Shown here piece after piece: positions 17,649-26,044 of a stretch of 64,000 nt of DNA. The stretch's first letter is position 1; each line of letters begins with the position of its first letter. The stretch lies in the NCBI GenBank assembly GCA_958352885.1, contig CATWQI010000002.1, positions 1 to 64,000 of the forward strand, written 5' to 3'. A program made the position numbers and the translations under genes. This stretch comes from an uncultured Duncaniella sp. (GTDB lineage Bacteria > Bacteroidota > Bacteroidia > Bacteroidales > Muribaculaceae). Under the pieces are notes generated by a model, which was not told the origin of the DNA, made no database searches, and was given only the letters and a program-made list of their open reading frames with translations.

Positions 17649-18512
17649 ATGAAACCATATCATATAATCGCCGCACTTGTGCTGTGCATGCTTTTCCCTC
17701 CGTTGCGTGCGCATGGGGCTGATGCCGACAGTGTCGCACCGTTACGCCCGGTATTTGCCGCATATACGGCTGAGTTTGGTTCGGCGCATCTTGCCGATAC
17801 CTATCTTACTCCCCTCAGGTACTCCGGCTGGCATGCGGGACTGGATTACTCACGTTATCAGGCCATGAAGTTCGCTCCTAAGGACTGGAGTATGCGTCTT
17901 CATTTCAATCTCGGTCTTGACCGTACTGATAATCCGGCGCGCAATGCCACGATGTGGAGTGTGATGCTGACTGCAGATTGGGGGATGATGCGCAAATTCC
18001 GTCCTCTAAGCGGACTGACGCTCGCTGTCGGCGGTTCCACTGGGATTGAGGCAGGCTGCCTTTACAATGCCCGCAACGGCAACAATCCGGTTTCAGCCAA
18101 GGCTTCATGGACTGTAAATCTCACAGGCTATGCAGCATATCGTCTCAACATCGGCAGACTGCCGGTGACACTTATGTACCATCCCACGCTTCCTGTCACC
18201 GGAGTGTTTTTCTCCCCTGACTATGGCGAATTGTACTATGAGATATATCTGGGGAATACGTCGGGTCTTGCCCATTGTGCCTGGTGGGGAAATTATTTTC
18301 AGCTTGACAATCTGCTCACCGCTGACCTGCATCTGGGCAACACCAGTCTGCGTGTCGGCTACCGTGGCAAGATATTCTCTTCGCATGTAAATGACATCAC
18401 TACCAATATATTCACTCATTCCGTGGTGTTGGGTGTGAGCGGTGACTGGATTTCGGTAAATCCACGCAAAGGGGTCTCGGCTGCCGCCGAGATGATTCAG
18501 GCGGTGTACTAA
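17649..18512 (+). CDS. DUF3316-type outer-membrane/periplasmic protein
   Basis: The 287-residue product starts with a signal peptide (about residues 1-22) and continues as an aromatic- and Gly-rich beta-strand sequence with amphipathic segments, consistent with a small outer-membrane beta-barrel. It resembles DUF3316 proteins of Bacteroidales (recognised by overall look; function unknown). The ATG at 17649 is chosen because it gives a clean signal peptide; an in-frame TTG at 17622 adds nine residues. It lies 36 bases behind parC and 25 bases before an S41 peptidase gene, so may be cotranscribed with both. Confidence 0.75.
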   Translation: MKPYHIIAALVLCMLFPPLRAHGADADSVAPLRPVFAAYTAEFGSAHLADTYLTPLRYSGWHAGLDYSRYQAMKFAPKDWSMRLHFNLGLDRTDNPARNATMWSVMLTADWGMMRKFRPLSGLTLAVGGSTGIEAGCLYNARNGNNPVSAKASWTVNLTGYAAYRLNIGRLPVTLMYHPTLPVTGVFFSPDYGELYYEIYLGNTSGLAHCAWWGNYFQLDNLLTADLHLGNTSLRVGYRGKIFSSHVNDITTNIFTHSVVLGVSGDWISVNPRKGVSAAAEMIQAVY

Positions 18513-18537
18513 TCTGTTGTTCTGATACTGAAAGTCT

Positions 18538-19551
18538 ATGAAAAAGATACTTACGCTCGTGGTTTTATTCTCGCTCATGGTTTCCTCCTGCCATGAGGTG
18601 AAAGAGTACCCTGACAATGCGTCAGGTAATTTTGAGGCGCTATGGAAGGTGCTTGACGAGCATTACTGCTTCTTTGAGGAAAAGGGGGTGGACTGGGATG
18701 CCGTTCATGACAAATATGCCCGGCGAATAGGGGAGGAGATGACATCGCAGGAACTGTTTGATGTGTGCGCTGACATGCTCGACGAGCTCCGGGACGGCCA
18801 TGTGAACCTTACCTCGGCGTTCAACACATCGTATTACCGCAAGTGGTGGAGCGATTATCCTCAGAATTTTTCCCTGCGTCTGATTGAGGAGTCGTATTTC
18901 AACTTCAACTATCGTCAAAGTTCGGGGATGCTCTACGGATTCCTTAACGAGAATATAGGATATATCTATTATGGCTCATTTTCCTCTCCCGTGGGCGAAG
19001 GGAATCTTGACAATGTGCTCTACTTCCTGTCATCTGCTCAGGGGCTTATAATAGATGTGCGTGACAACGGCGGAGGAAACCTGACAAATGTGGAGACTCT
19101 CGTGTCAAGATTTATCACTGAGCCTACTGTGGTGGGATATATTTCTCATAAGACCGGTCCCGGACACAATGACTTCTCCGAGCCGAGAGCCATAACTTAC
19201 AATCCTGCGGCACTCGGCAGCATACGCTGGGGCAAGCCGGTCATAGTGCTTGCCAACCGTTCCTCATTCTCGGCTGCCAATAATTTTGTCTCCATCATGA
19301 AACTTCTTCCGGGAGTGAAGGTGGTAGGTGCTACCACAGGTGGCGGCAGTGGAGTGCCTTTCTCTTCAGAGATACCAAATGGCTGGTCGGTGCGTTTCTC
19401 GGCTTGTTCGATGCTTGATGCACAGCGGGTAAGCACAGAGCAGGGAGTTGTTCCCTCCGAGGGCTGTGCCGTTGACATGGACGTGAATGACGCCCTTGCC
19501 GGCAAGGACACCATCCTCGAGTTTGCCATAGCACTCCTCCAGTCGGAATGA
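18538..19551 (+). CDS. S41 family peptidase lipoprotein
   Basis: The 337-residue protein has a lipoprotein signal (lipobox VSSC, Cys at residue 18), a helical N-terminal tricorn-C1-like region (about 25-110 with DGHVNLT), and an S41 catalytic domain with DVRDNGGGN (about 173-181) and the nucleophile region NRSSFSAANNF (about 240-250). S41 enzymes are carboxy-terminal processing-type serine proteases. There is no PDZ domain, as in many Bacteroidota members. It is probably attached to the outer membrane; substrate unknown. A convergent gene starts only 70 bases downstream. Confidence 0.88.
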   Translation: MKKILTLVVLFSLMVSSCHEVKEYPDNASGNFEALWKVLDEHYCFFEEKGVDWDAVHDKYARRIGEEMTSQELFDVCADMLDELRDGHVNLTSAFNTSYYRKWWSDYPQNFSLRLIEESYFNFNYRQSSGMLYGFLNENIGYIYYGSFSSPVGEGNLDNVLYFLSSAQGLIIDVRDNGGGNLTNVETLVSRFITEPTVVGYISHKTGPGHNDFSEPRAITYNPAALGSIRWGKPVIVLANRSSFSAANNFVSIMKLLPGVKVVGATTGGGSGVPFSSEIPNGWSVRFSACSMLDAQRVSTEQGVVPSEGCAVDMDVNDALAGKDTILEFAIALLQSE

Positions 19552-19621
19552 CAGTCCATGAGGCTGCCAGCCTATAATAAGATGCTTTTTGCGTGGCGTA
19601 TGATATTAAATGTCCGTACGG

Positions 19622-21031
19622 TTAATTGAGGGTGATTCCTTTTTTGAGCCATGCGCCGGAGATGAGGCGCCATAGGAAGATAGAGCCGCGGAAGCATAGT
19701 TCGATGCACATTGCGAGCCATACGCCGGCAAGTCCCATCGAGGGGGCAAGGATAGCGGCTATCGGAAGACGTACAAGCCAGATGCTGCCGAAATTCATGG
19801 CTGCCGGTATGATGGTGTCGCCGACACCGATCATTACGCCATAGGCAACTATTGATGCTGCGAACATCGGTTCGGCGAAGGCTTCGATGCGCAGAGACTC
19901 CACGCCAAGTTCCCTTATAGCCTGCACGGGAGTCATCATTTCCATTACATAAGGGGCAAAAATGTATAGCACCACGCCCATCAGGGTCATGGTGAGCATG
20001 CCGAGTCCGACAGTGATGTAACCGAACCTCTTGGCGAGGTCAATCCGCCGTGCTCCGTAACTCTGCCCGACGAGAGTCGTGGCGGCATCGCCTATGCCAT
20101 AGCCGGGCATGTAGCATATGCTTTCGGCGGTCACAGCGAATGCGTTGGCAGCGATTGCCATGACTCCGAGTGGAGCTACAATCACCGTTACCGCTATCTG
20201 TGCCCCGCAGATTACGGCATGTTCGAGTGTCATGGGCGCTGATACACGGAGTGCCTTGCGCAGCACTCCGCCGGTGGGTCGGAAACTGCCGGTGGTGCCT
20301 CGCAGCGCTATTGTCTTTTCCCGTGTGCACAGATACCACATCAAGGCTCCGGCGGTGATGATTTCGGCAGATACGGTGCCTAAGGCTGCTCCGAGTACGC
20401 CGAGATTTGCACCGGGAATGGAGATGTGGAGACCAGCTATGGTAAGATGGCGGGACGGGAAGATGAGCACGAAGTTGAAGATTACATCCAACAGGCACAT
20501 CATTACATTGAGTCCTCCGGGTACTTTCATGTTACCTACGCAGCGGAGCATGCCTCCGGCAAGGTAGTTCATGGTGAGAAGAGGGAGGGCGAGCACAAAT
20601 ACAAGAAAGTAGATTGTGGCTTTGTGGCATACCGCTTCGGTGCCCCCGAGCCACGATGGCAGCGGTACGCAGATGGCGGCCCCGACTGCCACGACTATGA
20701 GGCTGAACAGCAGGCATGCGGTGATGGACTGGCGGAGTATCTCACGCGCGCTGGAGTAGTCGGACGCACCTATGCGGTGCGCCACCTGTACGGAGAATCC
20801 TACTGTTACTGCGGAACATATTCCCCAGAAGAGCCATAGGCTTGTGGATACGAGACCGACTGCAGCCGAGTCGTCGGCTCCGAGCTGTCCTACCATTGAG
20901 GCGTCAATGTACTGCATCATGATGCTTGACAGCTGAGCCATCATGGCAGGCCACGAGAGCTGTGCGGTCAGCTTGAGTTGCTGCCCGAACGAGAGTCTGC
21001 CGCCTGATTGGATGAGTGATATGTCAGCCAT
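19622..21031 (-). CDS. MATE family efflux transporter
   Basis: The 469-residue protein has about 12 hydrophobic helices in two similar halves, and the MATE pattern of an N-terminal soluble stretch followed by PAMMAQLSSIMMQYIDASMVGQLG. MATE proteins export organic cations or drugs in exchange for sodium or protons. It is the last gene of a leftward three-gene unit, 25 bases behind a MalY/PatB-type aminotransferase and a DUF3737 gene, suggesting it exports a compound linked to that chemistry; the substrate is not predictable. Confidence 0.9.
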   Translation of the reverse strand: MADISLIQSGGRLSFGQQLKLTAQLSWPAMMAQLSSIMMQYIDASMVGQLGADDSAAVGLVSTSLWLFWGICSAVTVGFSVQVAHRIGASDYSSAREILRQSITACLLFSLIVVAVGAAICVPLPSWLGGTEAVCHKATIYFLVFVLALPLLTMNYLAGGMLRCVGNMKVPGGLNVMMCLLDVIFNFVLIFPSRHLTIAGLHISIPGANLGVLGAALGTVSAEIITAGALMWYLCTREKTIALRGTTGSFRPTGGVLRKALRVSAPMTLEHAVICGAQIAVTVIVAPLGVMAIAANAFAVTAESICYMPGYGIGDAATTLVGQSYGARRIDLAKRFGYITVGLGMLTMTLMGVVLYIFAPYVMEMMTPVQAIRELGVESLRIEAFAEPMFAASIVAYGVMIGVGDTIIPAAMNFGSIWLVRLPIAAILAPSMGLAGVWLAMCIELCFRGSIFLWRLISGAWLKKGITLN

Positions 21032-21056
21032 TGATAGGATTGGGGGATGCCGGAAA

Positions 21057-22214
21057 CTATTGCTCCGGACACAGATGGTGATGGAGCTTCACGAGACCTT
21101 CTTCAAGGAGTGAGCGGGGACAGGCGAGGTTGATGCGTATATAGCCTTCCTTGCCGTACATTGTGCCTGAGTTTACCCATACGCCTGTTTTGTCGAGCAG
21201 ATTCTCCTCAAGGCGTTCGGCGGGGATGCCGAACGATTGTATGTCCATCCAGAGGAGGTAGGTCGCCTCAAGGCGTGCTACCGGAGCCTGTATGCGGTTG
21301 GTGATGTAATCGTATGCGAACAGGTAGTTGGCATGTAGGTAATCCCTCAGTTCATCGAGCCATGCGGCTCCGTTGGGTGTGTAGGAGGCTATGAGCGCTT
21401 CCACACCGAAAGGGTTGACATCGCATACCTCGTTGATGTTTATGGCCCGGTCGATAAGCATGCGCTTTTCGGGCGATGAACAGATAATGTTGGCTATCTG
21501 GAGTCCGGCAGTGTTGAAGGCTTTTGATGGAGAGAGGCATACTATGGCGTCGGTGTCGACTGTGCCGTAGGGGGTATAGCGTATGCCGGGGGCTGTCAGT
21601 TCGCAGTGGATTTCGTCGCTGACCACCTGCACGCCGTGGCGCACGCAGATTTCACGCACGCGTTCGAGCTCGTCACGGTTCCAGGCGCGTCCGGCAGGGT
21701 TGTGTGGGTTGCACAGTAGGAGCATGGTGTTGGAAGGGTCGGAGGCAAGCTCTTCAAGGCCTTCGAAGTCCATGAAGTAAGTGAATTCGTGCTCGCTGAT
21801 GTCGTGGCGTAGCAGTGGGTTCTCGATGATGCGGCATCCGTTGTTGCGGATGGAGGAGAAGAAGCAATTGTAGACAGGTGTCTGTACTATTACCCCGTCG
21901 CCCGGACGGACGAGTGCTTTGATGATTGCCGAGAGCGCCGGCACTACTCCTGAAGTGTAGATTACGTCGCAGCGGTTTATGATGTACAGATGGCGTGTGC
22001 CGAACCAGTCAATGAGAGCGTCGTAGTAGTCGTCACGTACAAGCGTGTAACCGAACACTCCGTGCTCTACACGGCGCTTGAGAGCTTCTATGACGCACGG
22101 AGCGGTGCAGAAATCCATGTCGGCGACCCATAGAGGGAGCACATTGTCACGGGAGTCCCACTTGTAGGAACCTGTTCCACGGCGGTTTATTATTCTGTCA
22201 AACTGTGAGTCCAT
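21057..22214 (-). CDS. PLP-dependent aminotransferase, MalY/PatB family (putative C-S lyase)
   Basis: The 385-residue fold-type I PLP enzyme has the family start (RRGTGSYKWD ... LPLWVADMDF), the nucleotide-phosphate region, CNPHNPAGR (about 170-180), SDEIHCEL (about 199-206) and the Schiff-base lysine K231 in SPSKAFNTAG. MalY/PatB proteins are cystathionine beta-lyases cleaving C-S bonds to give pyruvate, ammonia and a thiol. It is encoded 10 bases after DUF3737 and 25 bases before a MATE exporter. Transaminase activity cannot be excluded. Confidence 0.88.
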   Translation of the reverse strand: MDSQFDRIINRRGTGSYKWDSRDNVLPLWVADMDFCTAPCVIEALKRRVEHGVFGYTLVRDDYYDALIDWFGTRHLYIINRCDVIYTSGVVPALSAIIKALVRPGDGVIVQTPVYNCFFSSIRNNGCRIIENPLLRHDISEHEFTYFMDFEGLEELASDPSNTMLLLCNPHNPAGRAWNRDELERVREICVRHGVQVVSDEIHCELTAPGIRYTPYGTVDTDAIVCLSPSKAFNTAGLQIANIICSSPEKRMLIDRAININEVCDVNPFGVEALIASYTPNGAAWLDELRDYLHANYLFAYDYITNRIQAPVARLEATYLLWMDIQSFGIPAERLEENLLDKTGVWVNSGTMYGKEGYIRINLACPRSLLEEGLVKLHHHLCPEQ

Positions 22215-22224
22215 TAGTTGCGGT

Positions 22225-23070
22225 TTATATCTCAGATTCTATGCGGCAGTCAGCCGGGGGGAGTATGTTGGCATCGAGAATTGTCTCGCCTATTGCGAGT
22301 GCGCGGATTGAGCCTGTACGTGGGTTCTTGACACTGACAATGTTTGATTTGACAGTGGCATTGACTTCGGAGTCCTCGAATGCGAGGTCGGCGTCGTCGC
22401 CGAAAGTACAGTCCTCAAGTACAAGACCTGTGCAATAGCATAGTGGCTGTGTGCCTGATATCCGGCAGCGCACCAGGCGGAGATTCTTCGAATGCCAGCC
22501 GAGGTATTCACCGGTCAGTTCGGAGTCGTAGACGGTTACATTCTCGGTGTTCCAGAATGCGTCTTTGGAGTCGATGCGGGCATTGCGTATCTCCACATTG
22601 CGGCAGTATTGGAACGAGTAGTTCCCCTGCTGGGTATAGTCGGTTATATTTATGTCGGATGAGTGCATGAACAGATAGTCGGCGTTCATTACCTCGACAT
22701 CATGCAGAGTGACGTTGCGACAATGCCAGAATGTCTCCTGGGCATCGGGGATGCGGATGTTGGTGAGGGCGAGTTTGTCCATTTCCCGGAACATCTTCGG
22801 GGCTTCGACCAATGTGTTTGTCATCACGAGGTCGGACGAATACCAGAGTGCGGCACGTGCACCCGGAGTGAAGAGGCAGTCGTTCACACGGAAACCTTTG
22901 GTATGCCAGAAGGGGTATTTACCTTCAAACCGGCAGTTGTTGGCGGTAATGTCCGAGCAGCATTTGAGCGCTGACTCGCCGGCATGGATTGTAACGTTAT
23001 CGAGGGTGAGGCTGTGGGTGGCGAACAGCGGGCGCTCGCCTCCGAATTCGGCATTGGATATTATCTTCAT
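22225..23070 (-). CDS. DUF3737 beta-helix protein
   Basis: The 281-residue protein is built of about nine short repeats in which an N-x-C/x-hydrophobic turn alternates with an aromatic position (FWHTKGF, ALWYSSDL, TFWHCRNV, LFMHSSDI, SFQYCRNV, AFWNTENV, LGWHSKNL), the signature of a right-handed parallel beta-helix. It fits DUF3737, whose function is unknown. It has no signal peptide and is probably cytoplasmic. It is first in the operon with the MalY-type lyase and MATE exporter, with its own promoter. Confidence 0.85.
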   Translation of the reverse strand: MKIISNAEFGGERPLFATHSLTLDNVTIHAGESALKCCSDITANNCRFEGKYPFWHTKGFRVNDCLFTPGARAALWYSSDLVMTNTLVEAPKMFREMDKLALTNIRIPDAQETFWHCRNVTLHDVEVMNADYLFMHSSDINITDYTQQGNYSFQYCRNVEIRNARIDSKDAFWNTENVTVYDSELTGEYLGWHSKNLRLVRCRISGTQPLCYCTGLVLEDCTFGDDADLAFEDSEVNATVKSNIVSVKNPRTGSIRALAIGETILDANILPPADCRIESEI

Positions 23071-23125
23071 GGACCGTTAGTTGGTTAACCCGGCAGGGGG
23101 TGGTTGAAACTTGATTTTCCGGGTG

Positions 23126-23156
23126 CAAAGTTACTGACTTTTCGGGGATGAATCAA
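23126..23156 (-). promoter_or_regulatory. Promoter of DUF3737-malY-MATE operon
   Basis: On the minus strand TTG (23154-23156), exactly 20 bases, then TAACTTTG (23126-23133), about 55 bases upstream of the start codon at 23070. Confidence 0.8.
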
Positions 23157-23260
23157 GGTTAGATAAGCCGGAATGTGTATCAAATCGGCTGATATGATTA
23201 CCAGTAATGCGACATGGGCGGGTTAAGAGCGGTTGACAATTATCGGACCGGCAATAATAT

Positions 23261-23297
23261 AGCCGCCCGGCATTCCTTTCGGATATGCCGGGCGGCT
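23261..23297. terminator. Strong G+C-rich hairpin, likely terminator of the Sus operon
   Basis: A perfect 13-bp stem, AGCCGCCCGGCAT (23261-23273) with ATGCCGGGCGGCT (23285-23297). There is no clean T run on either side, so termination is inferred from position about 85 bases behind the last gene of the leftward Sus operon. Confidence 0.5.
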
Positions 23298-23383
23298 CTT
23301 CAAAAGAGTGAAATAAGGGTCATTTTAAGTGAGGAACGATGGTTTCTATGCCATTCAGAACCTCCAAGTGGAAAATCAGCCGA

Positions 23384-24820
23384 TTACTGCTTGGTGAATG
23401 TGGCAGAGTAAGGTATGGCTGACAAGTCGAGTGTTACCACATATGTGCCTTCGTCGGTGAAGCTGATGTTTTCTCCATTCTGCTGAAGGTCGGATATGGA
23501 ACCGCCGAGGTTGATGTCCCATCCGTCATTGGCTCTGAATTTGAATTGTCCGTTCTTAAGAGCCATAGTGCCTGTCCATGTAAGGAAGTCGGCTGACGGT
23601 GTAAGAGCTGTGCTTGCGTCCCATCCGGCAGGAGTGGCGTCACCGATAAGACCGATTGTTGATATATAAGTAGTGGTGTACTTAAGTTCAAGGATGTTTA
23701 CGTTCATCCAATACAGTCCGTCGCCTTCCGCCGGAAGCTGGAGGTTGTTCTGTGAATTGGATGCGAGGTTGCCTTCGCCTTGTCCTGCGCCCCAGTTGCC
23801 ATGATTCCAATCCATATCGGAAGTAAGTTTGAACTCACCGTTGAGATGGACATAGCCGGTATAGTTGGCAAAGTCGGTAGTTGTGAGCTTCTGAGATGCG
23901 CCGAAGTTCCAATTGTTTGAATTGCCGGGAGTATAAAGCTGCTGGTAGGCGAGTTTGGACTCATAAGTAAGGTCAAGCATGTTGATAGTCATCATGTGGG
24001 GACCAGCCTCATTGATGAGACCGTAGGTTATGGCTGTGCCTGCCGGAGTTTCCACAAGAGAGCCTGCTGCTTCATTCTGGTCGCTGACACCGTAGGCGAT
24101 GCCGAGAGTTCCGGCGTCAAAAGTAGTGGCAGGAATGATTGCCCACTCGAATCCGGCTCCATTGACATCTGCTACGAGTGTGAATACGGGGTCGTCATAG
24201 ACATCCTTGTCAGAATGTGTGAATTTTTGAGCCTTTGTGATATCCCAGTTGTCAACATTTGTGATGAGATAATATGAGTCTTCAATAATCTGTCCGTTGA
24301 AAACGTCAAATGGCTTTACGGTCACGCCGAAATTGCCGTAGTAATAGTCCTCGCCACCCATACGGATTTTCTGATTCCCGTTTACAGCCACGATAGGGAA
24401 ACGCACATATACCGGAGCTGCCAGCGGGCTTTTGCCTACAAGTTCTTTGTAGGCTTCTTCCCAAGCGTCAGGCTCAACGAGGACGGAGCCTTCCGCACCC
24501 ATTGTAGCCTCGATAGTGGCAAAAGTCTTGAAGTCCTCGGTCTTTGAGAATTGCATATAGGGGACATCAGCCACGAAGCCTTCAGGCCAGTCGGATGCTT
24601 CGGTCACCTTTGCGATATCGATGCTTGCGTCAGCAGCATTGAGGGCTGTAAGGTCAATTGTCGATGCGGCTGCGGGACCTTGCGTCAAGCTTACATTATC
24701 AGCTGATACCATATCAAGCTGCGGGTTGGATTGTGGGGTGCTGTTGGAGTCCTCGATATCATCGCAAGCGGTGAATCCGATAGCGAGGGCAGCCAATCCG
24801 AATAATATAGGATATTTCAT
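23384..24820 (-). CDS. SusF/SusE-family glycan-binding lipoprotein (longer)
   Basis: The 478-residue lipoprotein (lipobox FTAC, Cys 19) has an N-terminal SusE-like Ig domain, a middle part and two C-terminal carbohydrate-binding modules: one near residues 295-370 with WNFGASQKL ... NGEFKLTSD ... NWGAG, and one near 385-478 with IGLIGDATPAGWD ... NGQFKFRAN. Such modules bind alpha-glucans in the Bacteroides starch system. It is the last gene of a SusCDEF operon and would sit on the cell surface to hold substrate. The bound glycan is inferred only from module similarity. Confidence 0.85.
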   Translation of the reverse strand: MKYPILFGLAALAIGFTACDDIEDSNSTPQSNPQLDMVSADNVSLTQGPAAASTIDLTALNAADASIDIAKVTEASDWPEGFVADVPYMQFSKTEDFKTFATIEATMGAEGSVLVEPDAWEEAYKELVGKSPLAAPVYVRFPIVAVNGNQKIRMGGEDYYYGNFGVTVKPFDVFNGQIIEDSYYLITNVDNWDITKAQKFTHSDKDVYDDPVFTLVADVNGAGFEWAIIPATTFDAGTLGIAYGVSDQNEAAGSLVETPAGTAITYGLINEAGPHMMTINMLDLTYESKLAYQQLYTPGNSNNWNFGASQKLTTTDFANYTGYVHLNGEFKLTSDMDWNHGNWGAGQGEGNLASNSQNNLQLPAEGDGLYWMNVNILELKYTTTYISTIGLIGDATPAGWDASTALTPSADFLTWTGTMALKNGQFKFRANDGWDINLGGSISDLQQNGENISFTDEGTYVVTLDLSAIPYSATFTKQ

Positions 24821-24898
24821 GTTGGAATTATCATTTTAAAGTGAGGGCGGGGTAATGACGGCGGTGCGTCACCGCGCCCTCACATATATTAATAGTTC

Positions 24899-26005
24899 TT
24901 ATTCGAATGTCGCGGTGTAAGGAATCTTAGAGAAGTCAAGTGTTACCTTATGAGTGCCGGCGGCAGATGGGAGGTTGTCTCCGTTGAATTCAAGACGTTC
25001 CAGTGTTCCGCCGAGGTTGTATTTCCATTCGGAAGTAGGTCCGTTGAATATGAACTTGAATCCTTCGTCAACCGGGAAATCAGCTTCGACCGTGTAGACA
25101 ATAAAGTCTTCGGTGCTCATTTCAACGGGAGCTTTTGCATTCCAGTCGTTCAAAGTACCTACAAGGCCTACATTGTCAATGAACGTGAGGGTATAGGTAA
25201 GGGCTTCAATGTCGACTTCTACGTAGTAGAGACCGTTGCCTGTTTCTTCCGGAACCTTGATATTGTCGTTTGACCCGTTGACGAGAGTGCCAGGTGCGGC
25301 TCCTGCTCCCCAGTTGCCATCGCCATCCCATCCGTCTTTGGATGTGAACTTGAATTCATTGTTGAGATAGAGGAAGCCCTGGTACTTTCCGGTCTCGTAA
25401 GCGATAAGCTGCTGAGTTCTGCCAAAATCCCATCCGGTGGCGTTGCCCGGACACCATATTACATCAAATACTTCAGCCTGGAAAGCGCAATAACCTTTGA
25501 CTTGGTCGAGTTTTACTGTGTTCGATGTGATTTTGGTGGCAGGCTGATTATTGATATGTGCATGAGCGCGTATATACAGCGGATGAGCCGGTATTTCAGT
25601 GTATTCTTCCTCTGTTTTGATGCCTCGCATTGCGCATATTGCCTCGGCTATTGACGATTCAGTAAGCTGTATCACCGCACTCTGAGGATTAGGTGGGGTA
25701 ATCATCACAGAGTAGGGTACTGCGTTCTCGTCGTTTTCGTCAGGTGCCGGGAGAGACTCGCCGAAGTCTTCAAGCATCGAGACTTCCACGCCATAGGTGG
25801 TGGCAAGAGTCACGCCATAGTTGGGCTGGGAGCATGTGATCTCAAGTATACCTTCGGGTGAGAGATCATAGAGCTGATTGGCAAAGGGGGGAGTATTGAG
25901 CACGAATTCGGTAGGCTCCTGAAGCTTGGGGGTATCGTCAGCCTCGCAGGAGGTCAGTCCGACAACAGCCAATGCCATCATGCCAAAAATATGAAGTTTG
26001 TTCAT
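24899..26005 (-). CDS. SusE-family glycan-binding lipoprotein (shorter)
   Basis: The 368-residue lipoprotein (lipobox LTSC, Cys 20) begins with the SusE N-terminal Ig-like domain (LQEPTEFVLNTPPFANQLYDL) and carries two C-terminal binding modules like its neighbour (WDFGRTQQL ... NNEFKFTSKDGWDGDGNWGAG split over about 195-235, and VGLVGTLNDWN near 278-288). The gene lies between susD and the longer SusF-like gene. The two proteins share the same module order, so they probably arose by duplication. Confidence 0.85.
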   Translation of the reverse strand: MNKLHIFGMMALAVVGLTSCEADDTPKLQEPTEFVLNTPPFANQLYDLSPEGILEITCSQPNYGVTLATTYGVEVSMLEDFGESLPAPDENDENAVPYSVMITPPNPQSAVIQLTESSIAEAICAMRGIKTEEEYTEIPAHPLYIRAHAHINNQPATKITSNTVKLDQVKGYCAFQAEVFDVIWCPGNATGWDFGRTQQLIAYETGKYQGFLYLNNEFKFTSKDGWDGDGNWGAGAAPGTLVNGSNDNIKVPEETGNGLYYVEVDIEALTYTLTFIDNVGLVGTLNDWNAKAPVEMSTEDFIVYTVEADFPVDEGFKFIFNGPTSEWKYNLGGTLERLEFNGDNLPSAAGTHKVTLDFSKIPYTATFE

Positions 26006-26044
26006 AATGATTCAAAATATTGATTATTCGATGATTTGAATGAT

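Noticed and set aside
20118..20839. Rightward frames of 130-150 codons inside the MATE gene
   Set aside because: No domain, signal or promoter; the minus-strand MATE frame is full length and unmistakable.
22225..23070. DUF3737 repeats as a DNA tandem repeat or CRISPR-like array
   Set aside because: The periodicity is at protein level (beta-helix turns) with divergent DNA; no constant repeat and spacer sizes.
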